Shown one piece after another: positions 52,141 to 64,000 of a DNA stretch of 64,000 nt. Both the position numbers and the translations under genes were made by a program. Positions within the stretch are counted from its first letter, which is position 1; every line of letters begins with the position of its first letter. The notes beneath the pieces are model-generated. The model worked only from the letters and a program-made list of their open reading frames with translations. It searched no databases and was not told the DNA's origin. The DNA comes from Dipetalonema caudispina (Eukaryota > Nematoda > Chromadorea > Rhabditida > Onchocercidae): NCBI GenBank assembly GCA_013365325.1, contig JABVXV010000017.1, positions 452,292 to 516,291 on the forward strand. The letters are read 5' to 3'.

Positions 52141-52941
52141 ATAGTTTTGTACTGGCCAGCCTACTACATTACACATTTCCATGCGGTATACAGTACCATT
52201 AGATATATTTTATTGCTTTCACTATGTGGCCCTTAGAGCCAAATGAAATTTTTTTTCTATAAAAACAAAGTAAGCAGAGAAACAAAATTACTGGAATTAT
52301 ATCACTGTATTAAAGTAACAGTTCAGGTCAGGTTCCGGAACTAATTTTAAATCCTCGACGATTCTTTGCGATTGATGTGTAACTTGTTTTGCTTGTAGCA
52401 AACTTTTCTCTTGTTACTTTTGAAACTAAAAGTGGTTGATCATCAGTTGAGTATTGAAATAAATTACTTGCTTGTGTCAGTAATCCTCTCCTGAAATTCA
52501 ATTTCTCGAAAACACTGTCAAACGAAGTAAGTTGCTGTCAGATACTTTCGGACTTTTTATATGGCAAAATTAAAAAAATTGATGTAGGCAAAGATTTCTA
52601 AGTTGAAAAAAAGAAAAAGAAAAAAACAGTCCTACCCTGAATTCCGTTCAAATTTTATGTTCGACGAAAGTGACGACAAGGAAAAGAAATGAGATCAGAT
52701 TATGGCACTACTGATAATAAGTCTGTTAATTCAAGAAAGAGATTAGTTCAATAGAAACTTCTCTCATTCCCTCCCTCTTGCGCAAAATCGAACGCATCAA
52801 CTATCCGATTTCATCGATTACTGCTTTTTCAGTAAGAAGATCTGTGCTATCTCTAAATGCTGATCTACTTTACTCAAGTACCATTGTCAGATCAGTAAAG
52901 GAGTACTTGGTCATTTTGTTTCCGAGTGATACGAAATAATT
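52141..52941. other. Gap between convergent genes
   Basis: An 800-base AT-rich stretch holding the 3' flank of the GPCR gene. I see no coding or structured feature. Confidence 0.5.
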
Positions 52942-55900
52942 TTACCTGTGTACGGTGGAATTAGAAACGAAAACTGGTACTTTTTCGAATGCATCAGTAT
53001 TGGAACATTCAGCTAATAGCAATAATTCCCTTTTAAGATCAAACGAAAAATAACCATAAAGATATGGTGAAATCGCAGAATTAAATACAGCAAATGTGTA
53101 TAACAATTTCCGAATAATAGCTGGTATAGGACTGAAATGCTTTTTAATTTCTTTCATTCATTTCCTAAAATAACTATTAGCCAATGTATTTTCTCAAAAA
53201 AAATTCCGAAAAATTTTTTAAAAAATCTTCATAAAATAGATTTTAATCAAAGTAGAATCAGTTCAAACTGATCTTTTTTGAGAGCATTGAGAAAGTAATA
53301 TAATTGATTTATAATTTAGCCTTACGGTACCTTACAGTGAAAGAGTTTCCTTTTAGCATTTGCAGAAAAAAAATGACACTTAACCTTGGTTTTATAGTGA
53401 AATGAATCAGTGAAGCAACTGCATAGGGTGTCCAACACAACAGAAATGCAAATACCATAACAAATGTCATCTTCAACGTCCTACTCTTGGCACGAGTATA
53501 AGCTTCACCAGAACTACGTAGTTTTGTTGTTGAAGTACCAATAGATTTTGAACTTGATTCTAAGAAAATTTTAATTCTTTTGTTTGGAAATTTGAAAATA
53601 AACAGGGCATAGTAAGAACTGAAATCCACTAAAACGATACCAAATTAGTCAGCGATTGCTGAAAGTACTGCAAATGGTCAAAAGAGTTGTTCACTACTAG
53701 CAGGATTCAATAGTTTAGTTTTTCTACAAGATCATCATATCAGAAGATTGCAAATTATTTTCAAAGCGGAAAACTGCAACCAGTCCTTGATCTAACTACT
53801 TCCAAACTATATGCTTAATTGATCTCACATTAGAGAGAAATGACCAGATGGACATGATATTTGCAATATTGTTGTATATCCGTTTTTATAAATTTTCAAA
53901 TTACAACAATGCATTTGTCGAAACTAACGGTGTTTAAGCATTTTAGCTTTAGTTTTGGAGGATATTTTGTATAATATGAGCGAATAACAAGCAACTGTTA
54001 TTATCAACGGCAATAAGGAAACCTGGAAATAAAATTGAGAACCTAATTAAAAGGAAATAGTTCAGATTGGTCAGCTAATGAAGTCAAATTAAGTCGAAAT
54101 GAGTTAAAATGAGTTGAAGTGGCAAATTTAATATAACAATAGTATATTTATAAAATACCGAACACAAAATAAATAACAAATATAAAATGATATGCGCAAT
54201 CAAATAAATTAAATTATGTGAATACAAATGAAATTTATTGCTTCCATCGCGTGTTAAGTATTGGTGCTGAAGAATTTCTATTGCCGCTCACTAATGAGAT
54301 TTTTCTTTCACATTTTATTTTTACTGCAAAAATTTTCTTCGGGATTTTTTTTTCATAAATAATAACTATCATATCCGGTGGAAAACTTTTGCTGCAGTAA
54401 TATCATGCCATAAAATGCCTAAAAATTTAAGACACATGGATGAATTATCACCCAAGTTTTATAAATAATTAAAATTATATTTGTTTAAGTATGGAGCAGT
54501 AAGCTAATCGAAAATTTTTTGTGTTAATTTAGAGGAGAATGAAAAAAGTTCAACTTCAATTCGCTACTTTTATTAAGTTTACCGTATATAATTTGACTTA
54601 TTTCGAATATTAGATGAAATTCTCCTTTCAATATCCTTTTTTTTTTATAGCGACACTTCATATTTTTTGCGTGTAAGCATGAATTAATTATAAGAAGGTT
54701 TAATCAGTTAAGTTAGGTGTTTTGATGAATTTGAGATGAACCTTCGATATCTGGGGTTGAGACACATTTGAATTAATTGATTAATCGAAGAGTATTAGAG
54801 CAGGGAATATTAGACTGATTACTGCTAAATAATTTGCATGTCATAGTGTCAATACTTTTATGGGAAAGCATCTCGCTGATTGCTATTTACTAATTGGTCA
54901 GGAATTTGAGAAGATTTCAACATTCATCGTGGAAAAAAGTGCCAAGTTTTTAATGAAAATTTTTGAAACGGCTTGTAGTGCCAAGGGATTAAGCAAACCT
55001 GCGTAAGATTAGCAATAGTATAGGCGAAAACAACATTATGTGATACAACACCGATGAAATCAGCTGATACACATTGTGTAAACCATTCTGCGCATGGATG
55101 AGATGATGTACGGAATAAGAGAGCCTAAAATAGAGCATATAAAGAAAAATTTAAATTGGAGTGAATTTCTTTTGAGTTAGAAAATTAAAGAAAATAATTT
55201 CATTCCTCCTCAAGACGTACTAAAGCAATAAAGATAGATTTCAAAAATTAATCATTTCATTTTGTTTGTATTGAAGCACAATAAAATTGAAACTATTTTA
55301 AAATAAGTAAGATCATACCGCCGGAATACTTATCAAGAAGCTAATAATCCAGGCGAGAGTAATCATCCTCTGTACCGATTTTTTAGCATTTAGCGTGTAC
55401 AACAGTGAAAATATTGAATAAAATCGATCAAGACTTATACAGATTAACATATTGGCTGCTAAACTGTTGCCAAAGTTGTCGAAAAATTTACACATTCTGC
55501 AGAGCTGCAACATTGTAATTGTTGTTTGACACTTTTTGAAGTGTAATAATTATATTCGTGTTACTTATTGATTACATGGTAAAACTTTCAGCGTAGTAAT
55601 TGGTCAAAGGTTAAGTGTTCAGGTTATTCTTTCAAGATCATACACCGTGCAGGTATCATTCGTTTGATCTTTCTGTAATAAGAAACTGCTCACTGATCAA
55701 TTGGGTGTATGATTTTTTTTTTTTTTTTTTTTTCACAAAAGCGATACTGATAGATGGCATTTTTAGTTCTTGTCAGATTTTAAAAAAATTAAGGCCAGAC
55801 ACTAACGAAATCACTTCCCCACCAAGCAACTGTTATGCTATGTATTATTTCTTTCGGCATATAAATTAATGTAACAATAAGATGTGCAACATTCATATGT

Positions 55901-56164
55901 AGCAGCAATGTATGTACTCGGCGAACTTTGACACGTTGATTCCTGGAAAATGTCTATCTTAAGCAAGAAAAGATGGAATAAGAATTCATTGATTGTACAG
56001 TAAGGCGTATATTGACGTACCTACCTGATCAGAATAAGAAACATTGTGCCATTACCGATAAATGCGACACAGAAACAAATGGAATAACAAATGAATGTAA
56101 AATAATGCATGGAAGTTAATGTTAACCGTGGATGCGATCGAGGATCCGAGCAGTTCAACGACAT
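52942..56164 (-). CDS. Rhodopsin-like GPCR, GnRH/AKH-receptor type
   Basis: A seven-helix peptide receptor of 348 residues in seven phase-matched exons: 56164-56025, 55942-55807, 55504-55319, 55124-54999, 54022-53929, 53559-53385, 53131-52942. It starts MSLNCSDPRSH, with an N-glycosylation site. TM1 has GNGTMF. TM2 is HTLLLHMNVAHLIVTLIYMP, then AWWGSD. TM3 has LAANMLICISLDRFYSIF, with DRF in place of DRY. ECL2 carries the paired Cys (SSHPCAEW; its partner is LCRMCKFF). TM5 is VSLLPLIITVACYSLILY, TM6 FAFLLCWTPYAVASL and TM7 FNSAISPYLYGYFSF. The SPYLYG motif, the TM2-ECL1 AWWG and the DRFYSIF box fit the GnRH/adipokinetic-hormone receptor group, which nematodes possess (gnrr genes). The ligand is unknown. 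The terminal codons CACAGGTAAAATT also form a splice donor, so the true C-terminus could lie in another exon. The intron between TM4/ECL2 and TM5 is nearly 1 kb. Confidence 0.87.
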
Positions 56165-56934
56165 CGTTTCCACGTTCTTCCTTGTTTATTTACCTACAAG
56201 TTTGATTTAATTCAATTTCTGAAACTTTTTTTTTATGCATAATGATCTCCCAATCATTATAATCATGTTTAAAAAAATCAACATAAACATATATTGATAA
56301 AATGATTGAAAGATCTAAACTAGAAAAATTTGTCGAAAATGAGAATTGTAGATAACAATCGATTCTGAATAATTTTGATAAATCTAATTAAAATTACTTC
56401 CATGGTTGGAGAATTTCAGTATCAATCTACAGATTATTATTTAAGGAATGTTACAAAAATTTTTGCTAAATTACCGATTAAGCTTCTCTAAATGGCTGAA
56501 GGAAATTTGCAGGCAAAATTTCATTTTAAATAAATGTTGACAGGAATTCACAGCAAGTAACTAAAAAATCGGAAGAGAAATGAGAAGAGATAGTGGTTCC
56601 ATTTGTTGTGCATTATTGCATCCATTTTTTCAATTCACATTCACTTGGCATTTTATATCAGATTTTGGAGGTGCATTTTATAACTGATTGTTCTTAAGAT
56701 GATTGGAATTTATTAGCATATTCCATTTGGGAACATAGCAAAAGTATAATATCAGAATGACATTTTATTATTTTCAATCATTTCATTATAATTTATTGAT
56801 TATTTATCAGTTTTTTTTATTTATCGTTTGTTTCACAAGCATATTTTATCTTTTAAGCATAAGCAGGAATTTCCAGCAAAATTCTATGTATACATGCAAA
56901 TAATGAAAATCAAAATAATAATTTTGAAATCAAT
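56165..56934. other. Upstream flank of the GPCR gene
   Basis: This AT-rich stretch is presumed to contain the GPCR promoter and 5' UTR. No sites can be named from sequence alone. Confidence 0.4.
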
Positions 56935-57075
56935 TTAAAATTCAAAAAGAAAATTTTCCTGCCGTATTTTCAGAGTCTCCTCGTATTCATCGTGTATTTT
57001 CTGCGGTAGAAGTCTCTTTATTCTCTCTTCATATATCTTCAACATTTCAGTAAGTAATTTTCTTAAACTGAACAT
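56935..57075 (-). CDS. Possible small charged helical protein or terminal exon
   Basis: The minus strand carries 46 codons starting MFSLRKLLTEMLKIYEERIK and ending KIRQENFLFEF before TAA. The heptad-like spacing of Leu/Ile and the high Lys/Glu content suggest an amphipathic helix or coiled coil. A pyrimidine-rich TTCAG just inside the frame could instead make this the last exon of a gene reading in from higher coordinates. I could not place a convincing upstream exon. No family is recognised. Confidence 0.25.
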   Translation of the reverse strand: MFSLRKLLTEMLKIYEERIKRLLPQKIHDEYEETLKIRQENFLFEF

Positions 57076-60000
57076 AAAGAGGAAAGCGCCCTTCTATTCG
57101 TCATATAATAACCATATCAGTTATTCAGAGCATTTCTTTCAGATACTTGGATGATTTCCTGTTGCAAACAATTAATTAATTTCACTACTCATTAAATGAT
57201 TGCGTTTAACCATTTGCATAAAGTAACACCAATGTCATTTATTAATAATTTATTCAAAATTAGAAGTGTAAAATGGTTCAATCATACAAATATTTATTAA
57301 ATGAACCTAAAACGTAACATTCAAAGACATAGAAATTTTAGAAATCATTTTGCTTTCGAATTTACAAAGAAAAGCATTGAAAATTATTTGGTACCAGCAA
57401 ATTTTTTAACAAATCGATAAATGAACTAAGTAATATTCACCTCAGTTGAACTTTTTTCTTGGCATATTTAATGAAAGTCGTAAATTCTATGCAACCAGAC
57501 AGGAAAAGCAATTTTGCTATCATATAAATTTTTGTTTTTTCTCCATTCAACTTTATTTTTGAGAGATTTCAATGAAAATTTGAAATACCTTATAAAATTT
57601 CGAGGAAATGCCTGGATATTTGATTTAAACTTATCTTTTCTATTTAGATAATGACATGTTAAAGTTAAATAAATTATGAGGTGCATTTTTGCAGTAATAA
57701 ATTAACTAAACAAGTAAATATACCACAAATATTAAACTAATCAAATACTTTCGTAGAAATGTGAATCGTAAACAAGCAGCAACCTTAAAATTAATGTGAT
57801 TACTTAATAATATGTTCGTTTATGCCACTTGAAAGAAAAAAAGGAAATTTTTCTAATTGGCATACATCAATCATTCCTAACTTTAGAAAATAAAATTGAA
57901 AATAAAAGGATAAGTTACAAAAATGTTTTTTAACTTTTGCAATACCATACAAATTTAAAGATGCAAATGATACTTAACAATTTGGCCTATGGAACAGTAA
58001 GCACTAAAATTTCATTCCATTATTCTGTTATTGTAAGACCAGTTCAAATATATGGTCAAGATGAAGAAATATGAAAAAACGGTAATATCTTGTCTGTTTT
58101 TCATTATCGTTGTGTAAATTAAATCACAGAAAAAAATCAAAGAATGTAAATGAAGTAGAAAATATGTAAATGTGGACCCAATGTGCACGTGGAAAACCAA
58201 CCAAATACAAATAATACGTATTTTTATAAAAGTAATTAATAAAATCAGTCCAGAAAAATTTTTTTTTGAACTTCTGACCTCCAAGTTTTCATACATTTTT
58301 AAAACATGACTTCAATGTTTCATAAAAGTTCCACGCTTGGAATTATCGACACATAATTCCAAATTCTCAATCTGTCCAAATGACTAAAAGTTTGGATTGA
58401 ATTAGCCTTTTTGAAACTATTTACGAACTTATCAACAAAACTGGCACTATTTCGACAAAATTTCTATACAGAATACTTCGATGCCAACTTTCTAGGGAAA
58501 ATTCAACTGTCCCTGTGTTTCAGACAAGCGCGTTAATCAAAGATTTGAAAATTAATTACAAATATGATCTTGAAAGGACAGAAATAGATTGAATTGACAA
58601 ATTTTCGACATTTTTTTTATTTGTAATCTTCCACTCATTACATCAAATGATAAAAAAAAAAAGAAAAACTTTGTGAATTCATGATGGAAATTAAATTATA
58701 AGTCAATAAGATTGGGAAATATAAAAGCAGAATTTAATTCGAAGGTGTTACAAAATCAGTTTTAGGAGATTTTGTCTTGGTATCAAATTTATAACAGGTT
58801 TCTAATTAGCAGTGCAAAAGATATTATATTGAAAGGTTTGTAAGGCATGATTCCTTAGTCTCCATGGTACCTTTAAAATCAGTAATGATTATGAAGGAGG
58901 AATGGATGGGAGTGGAGAAAATATATTCGTAAGTTATCTATCTCATCTCCTTCTTGTTGATTAAGATGAAGAAATCGGAGAGTTATAGAATAGGAAAAGT
59001 GTAGAATGTGGAAAATTGAGCTCTGTTCAATTCAACCGTGCAATAGTCTTTTCAATAATCCTTAAGGAAGATAGCGGCACTTACAATTAACAAAGAAATT
59101 CACTTTGTTTATTTAAAACTTTGCAAAAATCGAATTGCGAAATGAAATGTTTGCTAGTCAAAATGACTACTAAGCTTGCGTTCAATGACAAATGTTCGAC
59201 AATGAAATAATACGTCATTGATGTGGCGCAATGATTCGTCACGCTGGCGCTCTTGTGAAATGTAAATTTAGTTCGTTTACCATTCATCGAGAACAACAAT
59301 TTATATTTTTGCTTTTATGGCTGCTTCTGTGAGATTAAATTCCTTCTTTTGGCATTCAAAGAATGCTATTCAATAATTACAAACCAATCTTTATTTATTT
59401 TTAGAATGGAAAAAAAGGTTATTTCACATTTTGGGAACTTATACATTATTGATGATTTCACGATTTTAGAATAGCAGAAAGAAGTAGAAAATTAAATTGT
59501 ATTGATTAGTGTGAAATCTAGGAATAGCGTGTACAAAAATAATTCATTTTATATTGAAAGTATCTTACCTAAAATAAAAATTTTACGGATGATTTCAAAG
59601 TTAATTTTGATTAAAGATTGTTTACTGAAAATGGTTGTTTGATAAATCTTTAAGTTATGTAAATGGGAACTACAAAAATGTTTTGCATTCGCTACATACA
59701 ACAAATAATAACTTGAAACTACTGTGAGAATTGAATGCTTGCCAATGCTTATATCCCTAATTAACAAATCAGTCAGGTGCTCCATGAATTTACTAGCTAT
59801 AATCGTGAAAGTTTAAAATATGTTAGTTGTTTTATCATCAAGTTACCTCCTCTTCCATGTTGAATACAATTTACTCAATTTTTCGAGTTTATCTGACTTA
59901 TTTATTTGATTAGAAGCTGATCAATCATTTTATACGGTTGATTACATTCAAGTTCTTTTTGTATTGCTTAAAATCAAACTTTCGAATGCAATTATTTTGG

Positions 60001-62880
60001 TAAGACGAGTGAAAGCTTCTTGGAATAAAGTAGAGATACTTAGGTAAACGATAGGTATGCAAAAGGCTTCAATTATCAGTCAGAGCACAAATTTTTACGA
60101 AAAAAAGTGTGGTATGTTCTGTCACCGTAGAAACAATAATAATATCTGTTGTCGGAAGTTTTAAAAAAAAGAAATAATGTGCAAAAGATATTGGATTGAC
60201 AACATATACCTATCTAATTGTTATTACTTGAAATATATTTCATTTTGTTCTCTATATTTCCGATATCATGCTTAACTTAATTGTTATTGTTTTAGCTTCG
60301 TCTCGATTAAATATGATCGCTATGACATCAAAAATTCCGCTTTACCAGAAGGTAATACTGATAAAACTGATTATTTAAAGTGATTTTTGACTTTTAAGTG
60401 GAAAAAACTATTTGGCGTTTTTGAAGACAATGGATCGAAATCTTCAGAGTAACATATTCACCGATTATTTTATTGTATTAATAAATAAATGTACAAATAA
60501 ATTAACTGTAAAATGGTTTCAAAAAATTTCCAGGGAACTTCGAATTATAATTTAGAAGATTTTTCTGGTAGTTCTCCTATTATCACAAAATGAAAAAGCC
60601 ATCGAGCCATGTTACATCATAATGTGACACTTTTTTCCACAATAATGCTAGGCTTCTATCTTTCCGAGCGCAATTTATCATTTAACTAAAATTGTTAGTT
60701 CTTGATAGCTCATCGATTTTTCAAGCAACCTCTAATCAACAGTCTTTCAAAAATGTTCTCTCTTTTGCATTTTATTTTTATTTTACATCGAAAAGCTTTA
60801 ATACCAAGCATAAAAGAACCGTAAAATTCTTCGATGAAAAATTTCAATGACAGAGATGGTGCACCACTGAGGATCGATTCATCCAGCATTCTTTAAGAAA
60901 GAAGCAACTCTTTCAAAATAATTATATGTGGTGTGTTCTTCAACTCATACACAAAAACTAAAATTAGTTTTACTACTACGATGAGTGTTCTATGATTTCT
61001 AAGTATCAGTAAAAATTAAGTATTGGCATAATTTTGATCGTTAACTATTTACTTTTTCTGCAAAGGTATTTTTATTAGAGTTATGATAATGTATGAAAGC
61101 ATTAACAATATAAGCAATAATCAAACATAAGCCAAAGTTTGGTTGAAATAATAGAAAAAAGTTTGAATGCAACACAAATCTATGAGCAATGGATTTTTCA
61201 GTTAAAGTTTTCGGCCAAATAATTTAATAAAGGACCTGACATAATTTATTGATTACGAATATGAGTAATGGCGGAAATACCATATGCTTTGAATACTTTA
61301 GGATTCTTCATTTTGAAATAATTTCTATATGGCAAATCGAAACTACCACTCTACACTGGGCTTCTTACACTAAGCTAATGGTTTATGGAGCAAATTTTTG
61401 TTTCACAGCAGAATCACTTCACAACTGAAACAAAAATGGCTTAGCATAGTAAATGAGACCTGTTTGTCTGTAAAAAAGATGAATTATATCCCAGTTCTCT
61501 TATCAGAGTTTACATCTGATGAATTGATTTTCATGCCAATCAAATTCTTATCATCGTGCCAAGAGATTTCGTTACAGAAAGTTCATTTATATGAAACAGT
61601 ATGACAGCTATTCACTTCTTTTTCTACTGAAGCCTTAAAATTAAGGGAAAGTTTTCAAAAGGGATAGGAAGAGGAAGGAATTTATTAATAGCATGAAAAT
61701 CGATAACGAATCTGTGGAACAATCATTTTTTTAAATAATCTATTAGTTAATACACTTTTAAATAAATTTCAATTGAGATAATATTCCTGGTAAACTTTAG
61801 CTTGTTCAATTACTTTTTCCGGTTTCTTCATGTAAAGTAACGTGTACAGTCATGTAAGAATTATTGTAGCCACAAACTTTGTACTTTTCTGGGACAGAAT
61901 AGTTTTGGCTTTTACGACATTTGAATATATGGGTGGGCGTGAAAGACAATACGATTCGGGTACTGATACTGAAACTGGATTAGCAAACAGGTAGAGATAG
62001 GAAATATTTATGTAAGGATCTCTGAGCAAATAAGCAATGTCACAGATGAATGAATGAATGTAACGTAAACAAGGAAATAACTGGCTAAACTGAACAAACA
62101 ATTAATATTTTTAGACAAATCTCATTTCAAAACAACGAAAAATATCGTTGTAAGAGTGATCAGCAATCAAGAATTGTTATGAATATTAGGAAAAACGATT
62201 GATTTTAAAATTAAATTCCTTATTTCTTGTGGAAAATACGTTACAGTTTAGATTAATAAGTTTGAAATTTTTCACCATAAGGATTGATACTGAATGAAAC
62301 ATATTAATGGGACTTGGGTACATTTTATGCTGTTTTTTGTGAGTCTTCTTAGGCTTAATCATACGTCATACTAAATAAAATTTTTACAGTACACTTGTTG
62401 GATCGATTTCAATCCTTACATGCTATCCTTTACCCTCCTATAATGTCCGAATCGTAATGGTGATCAGTTTCAAAATTGAATTTTAAGAAGCAAAAAATAT
62501 GAAATCATTCTATCAAGCACAATAACGTATCTATTAAAAAAGGTTAATACAATAATTCTCTATATTGTGTTGACAAGAAGTACATTGTATCAATCGTGAA
62601 TAGCCTCTTTTTGAAATTCACTTCATTTCAAATTTTTGCAGAAGTGGAACAAATGAAATATCAATGACTTAATACACGGTAAGTATATCCATAGCCATGT
62701 AAGACGTAGGTATCTATCCCAAGTTATCCGAACTATCAATCATATTTTATCATTACTAATTTCAGGAAAGGTGCTATGGAATCTTTCTTTTGATATCATG
62801 TTTTTTAATTAACATTCATTCCCAATTTGCTAATAATTCCCTAACAGTGCTGCTAATGTTTGACAATTCTACAACATTTT
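57076..62880. other. Gene-poor gap
   Basis: Nearly 6 kb of AT-rich sequence. Open frames such as 58012-58296, 59087-59299, 61398-61604 and 61850-62101 are dominated by Ile, Leu, Phe, Lys and Asn. They lack splice partners and are expected by chance. A short (GAAT)n run lies near 62044-62059. I see no RNA gene or transposon. Confidence 0.45.
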
Positions 62881-63519
62881 TTAAATGTTCGACATGTTTG
62901 GTTGACCTATTCTAGGACCATCGGTGATCGTATCGGGATCAAATGATGCATTAACATCTATTTAATACGATATTGTTGTATATCAATTGCTTCATGCTGG
63001 TTTATAGTATGGACGCATGCGAAATGATTGTTATCAGCGTAGTGTAAGTTACATCAAGCAGTTACACGTTGAGCAGTTGATGCCACACGCCAATTTCAGT
63101 TGGTAGATTGGAAATATAATCGGTTCATTTTCTTCCATTTGCTCCTGTCATTATCATTTCATGAATCATTCTATTAATAATAGAACTCAAAAAGCAGACT
63201 TTTAAATTTAATTTAATGCCAATTTTGTTTAGTCTGAATTGATTAAGTTAAAAATCATTGTTGCAGACTAAATCACTTCTCTACAAAGCATTCATACATG
63301 GAATATGTTCTTCACCTTTCAATCATTCAGACATAGTTGTCCAATTTGAAAAGATATCTGCAATCAGTGATAATTCATCTAACTTTACAATAAATTACTG
63401 AAGTGTTGTGCACCATACCAACGAGCTCTCGCCAAGCGATCAGTTGCTATGACCCTCAGGGCACAAGTTAGCTTTGACTTGGACATGAACGAAAGAACAC
63501 ACTTTGACTTGAATTTCAT
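62881..63519 (-). CDS. Possible small unrecognised gene, three exons
   Basis: Two minus-strand exons join in phase. The first, 63144-63066, contains ENEPIIFPIYQLKLACGINC and ends at T/GTAACT. The second, 62957-62881, contains NASFDPDTITDGPRIGQPNM and ends SNI-stop. Their composition is protein-like and unlike the surroundings. A candidate first exon, 63519-63454 (MKFKSKCVLSFMSKSKLTCA), joins in phase 0 at GTCATA, giving 73 residues in all. I know no matching family. Alternatives are that the two exons are the end of a longer gene starting beyond the window, or that this is chance. Confidence 0.33.
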
Positions 63520-63879
63520 GATAATTTGATTTTTTTATTTACCAAACAGTATTTATCAGTTTCAACGCTGATCACTGCATTAATCGATCTACTTTTAGTT
63601 GCCTGACAAAATTAATTAGGATAGCTAACTTTTCAGGAACTTGTAAATTGTCAAGTTTGTTAGATTAACTATTCGAATTGCTGTTAAGGGCCATCATTAT
63701 TTAGACTGGCATTTCCTTCCAAATTATTGCCATTATATTCTTACAAACAGAACATAACAAGATCCGTGATCGGTACAACTGATTACTACAAAGTATATGT
63801 TTTGTGTATTGAATGTATTAGAATGTTATTTAACTTGCACTTAATAAATTTCTTGAAACTTTCTATGATGTTGATAGTG

Positions 63880-64000
<121 letters not shown>

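Overview
The window looks like nuclear DNA of a parasitic, probably filarial, nematode. It is AT-rich (about one third G+C by eye). Its genes are split into many exons of roughly 75-250 bases, separated by introns of about 200-1000 bases with TTTCAG-type acceptors. The recognisable proteins are animal proteins, and the NHLH/HLH-15 and FoxF/LET-381 genes resemble nematode versions. There are no prokaryotic operons, CRISPR arrays or intact mobile elements. Most genes are invisible as single open frames, so I rebuilt them by joining exons across GT/AG sites with matching phase.

Layout from left to right: a small bHLH gene like hlh-15/NHLH (minus, 2804-3283); an FLVCR-type MFS transporter (minus, 4915-9323); a long gap; a secreted FKBP with three EF-hand loops and a C-terminal KDEL (plus, 15773-18480); a TMEM200-type two-pass membrane protein (minus, 20129 to about 23204); a gap; an unrecognised five-exon gene (minus, 28069-29405) with a perfect hairpin over one splice acceptor; a gap; a large gene with two doublecortin domains and about five PLAT domains, similar to RP1 (minus, about 35819-44479); a gap; a FoxF/let-381-type forkhead gene (plus, 49180-51445); a GnRH/AKH-receptor-type GPCR (minus, 52942-56164); and a gene-poor right arm with a possible small gene near 62881-63519, ending in a (TAA)n microsatellite that runs off the window.

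The genes do not form one pathway. They are typical dispersed metazoan genes: two transcription factors (neuronal-type bHLH and mesodermal-type forkhead), a peptide GPCR, a transporter, an ER folding factor and a DCX/PLAT protein probably linked to ciliary microtubules. The observations I would check first are the DCX-PLAT architecture, the unrecognised five-exon gene with its hairpin, the degenerate PPIase site of the FKBP, and the perfect 55-bp direct repeat in that gene's intron. All exon boundaries are read by eye and need transcript support.
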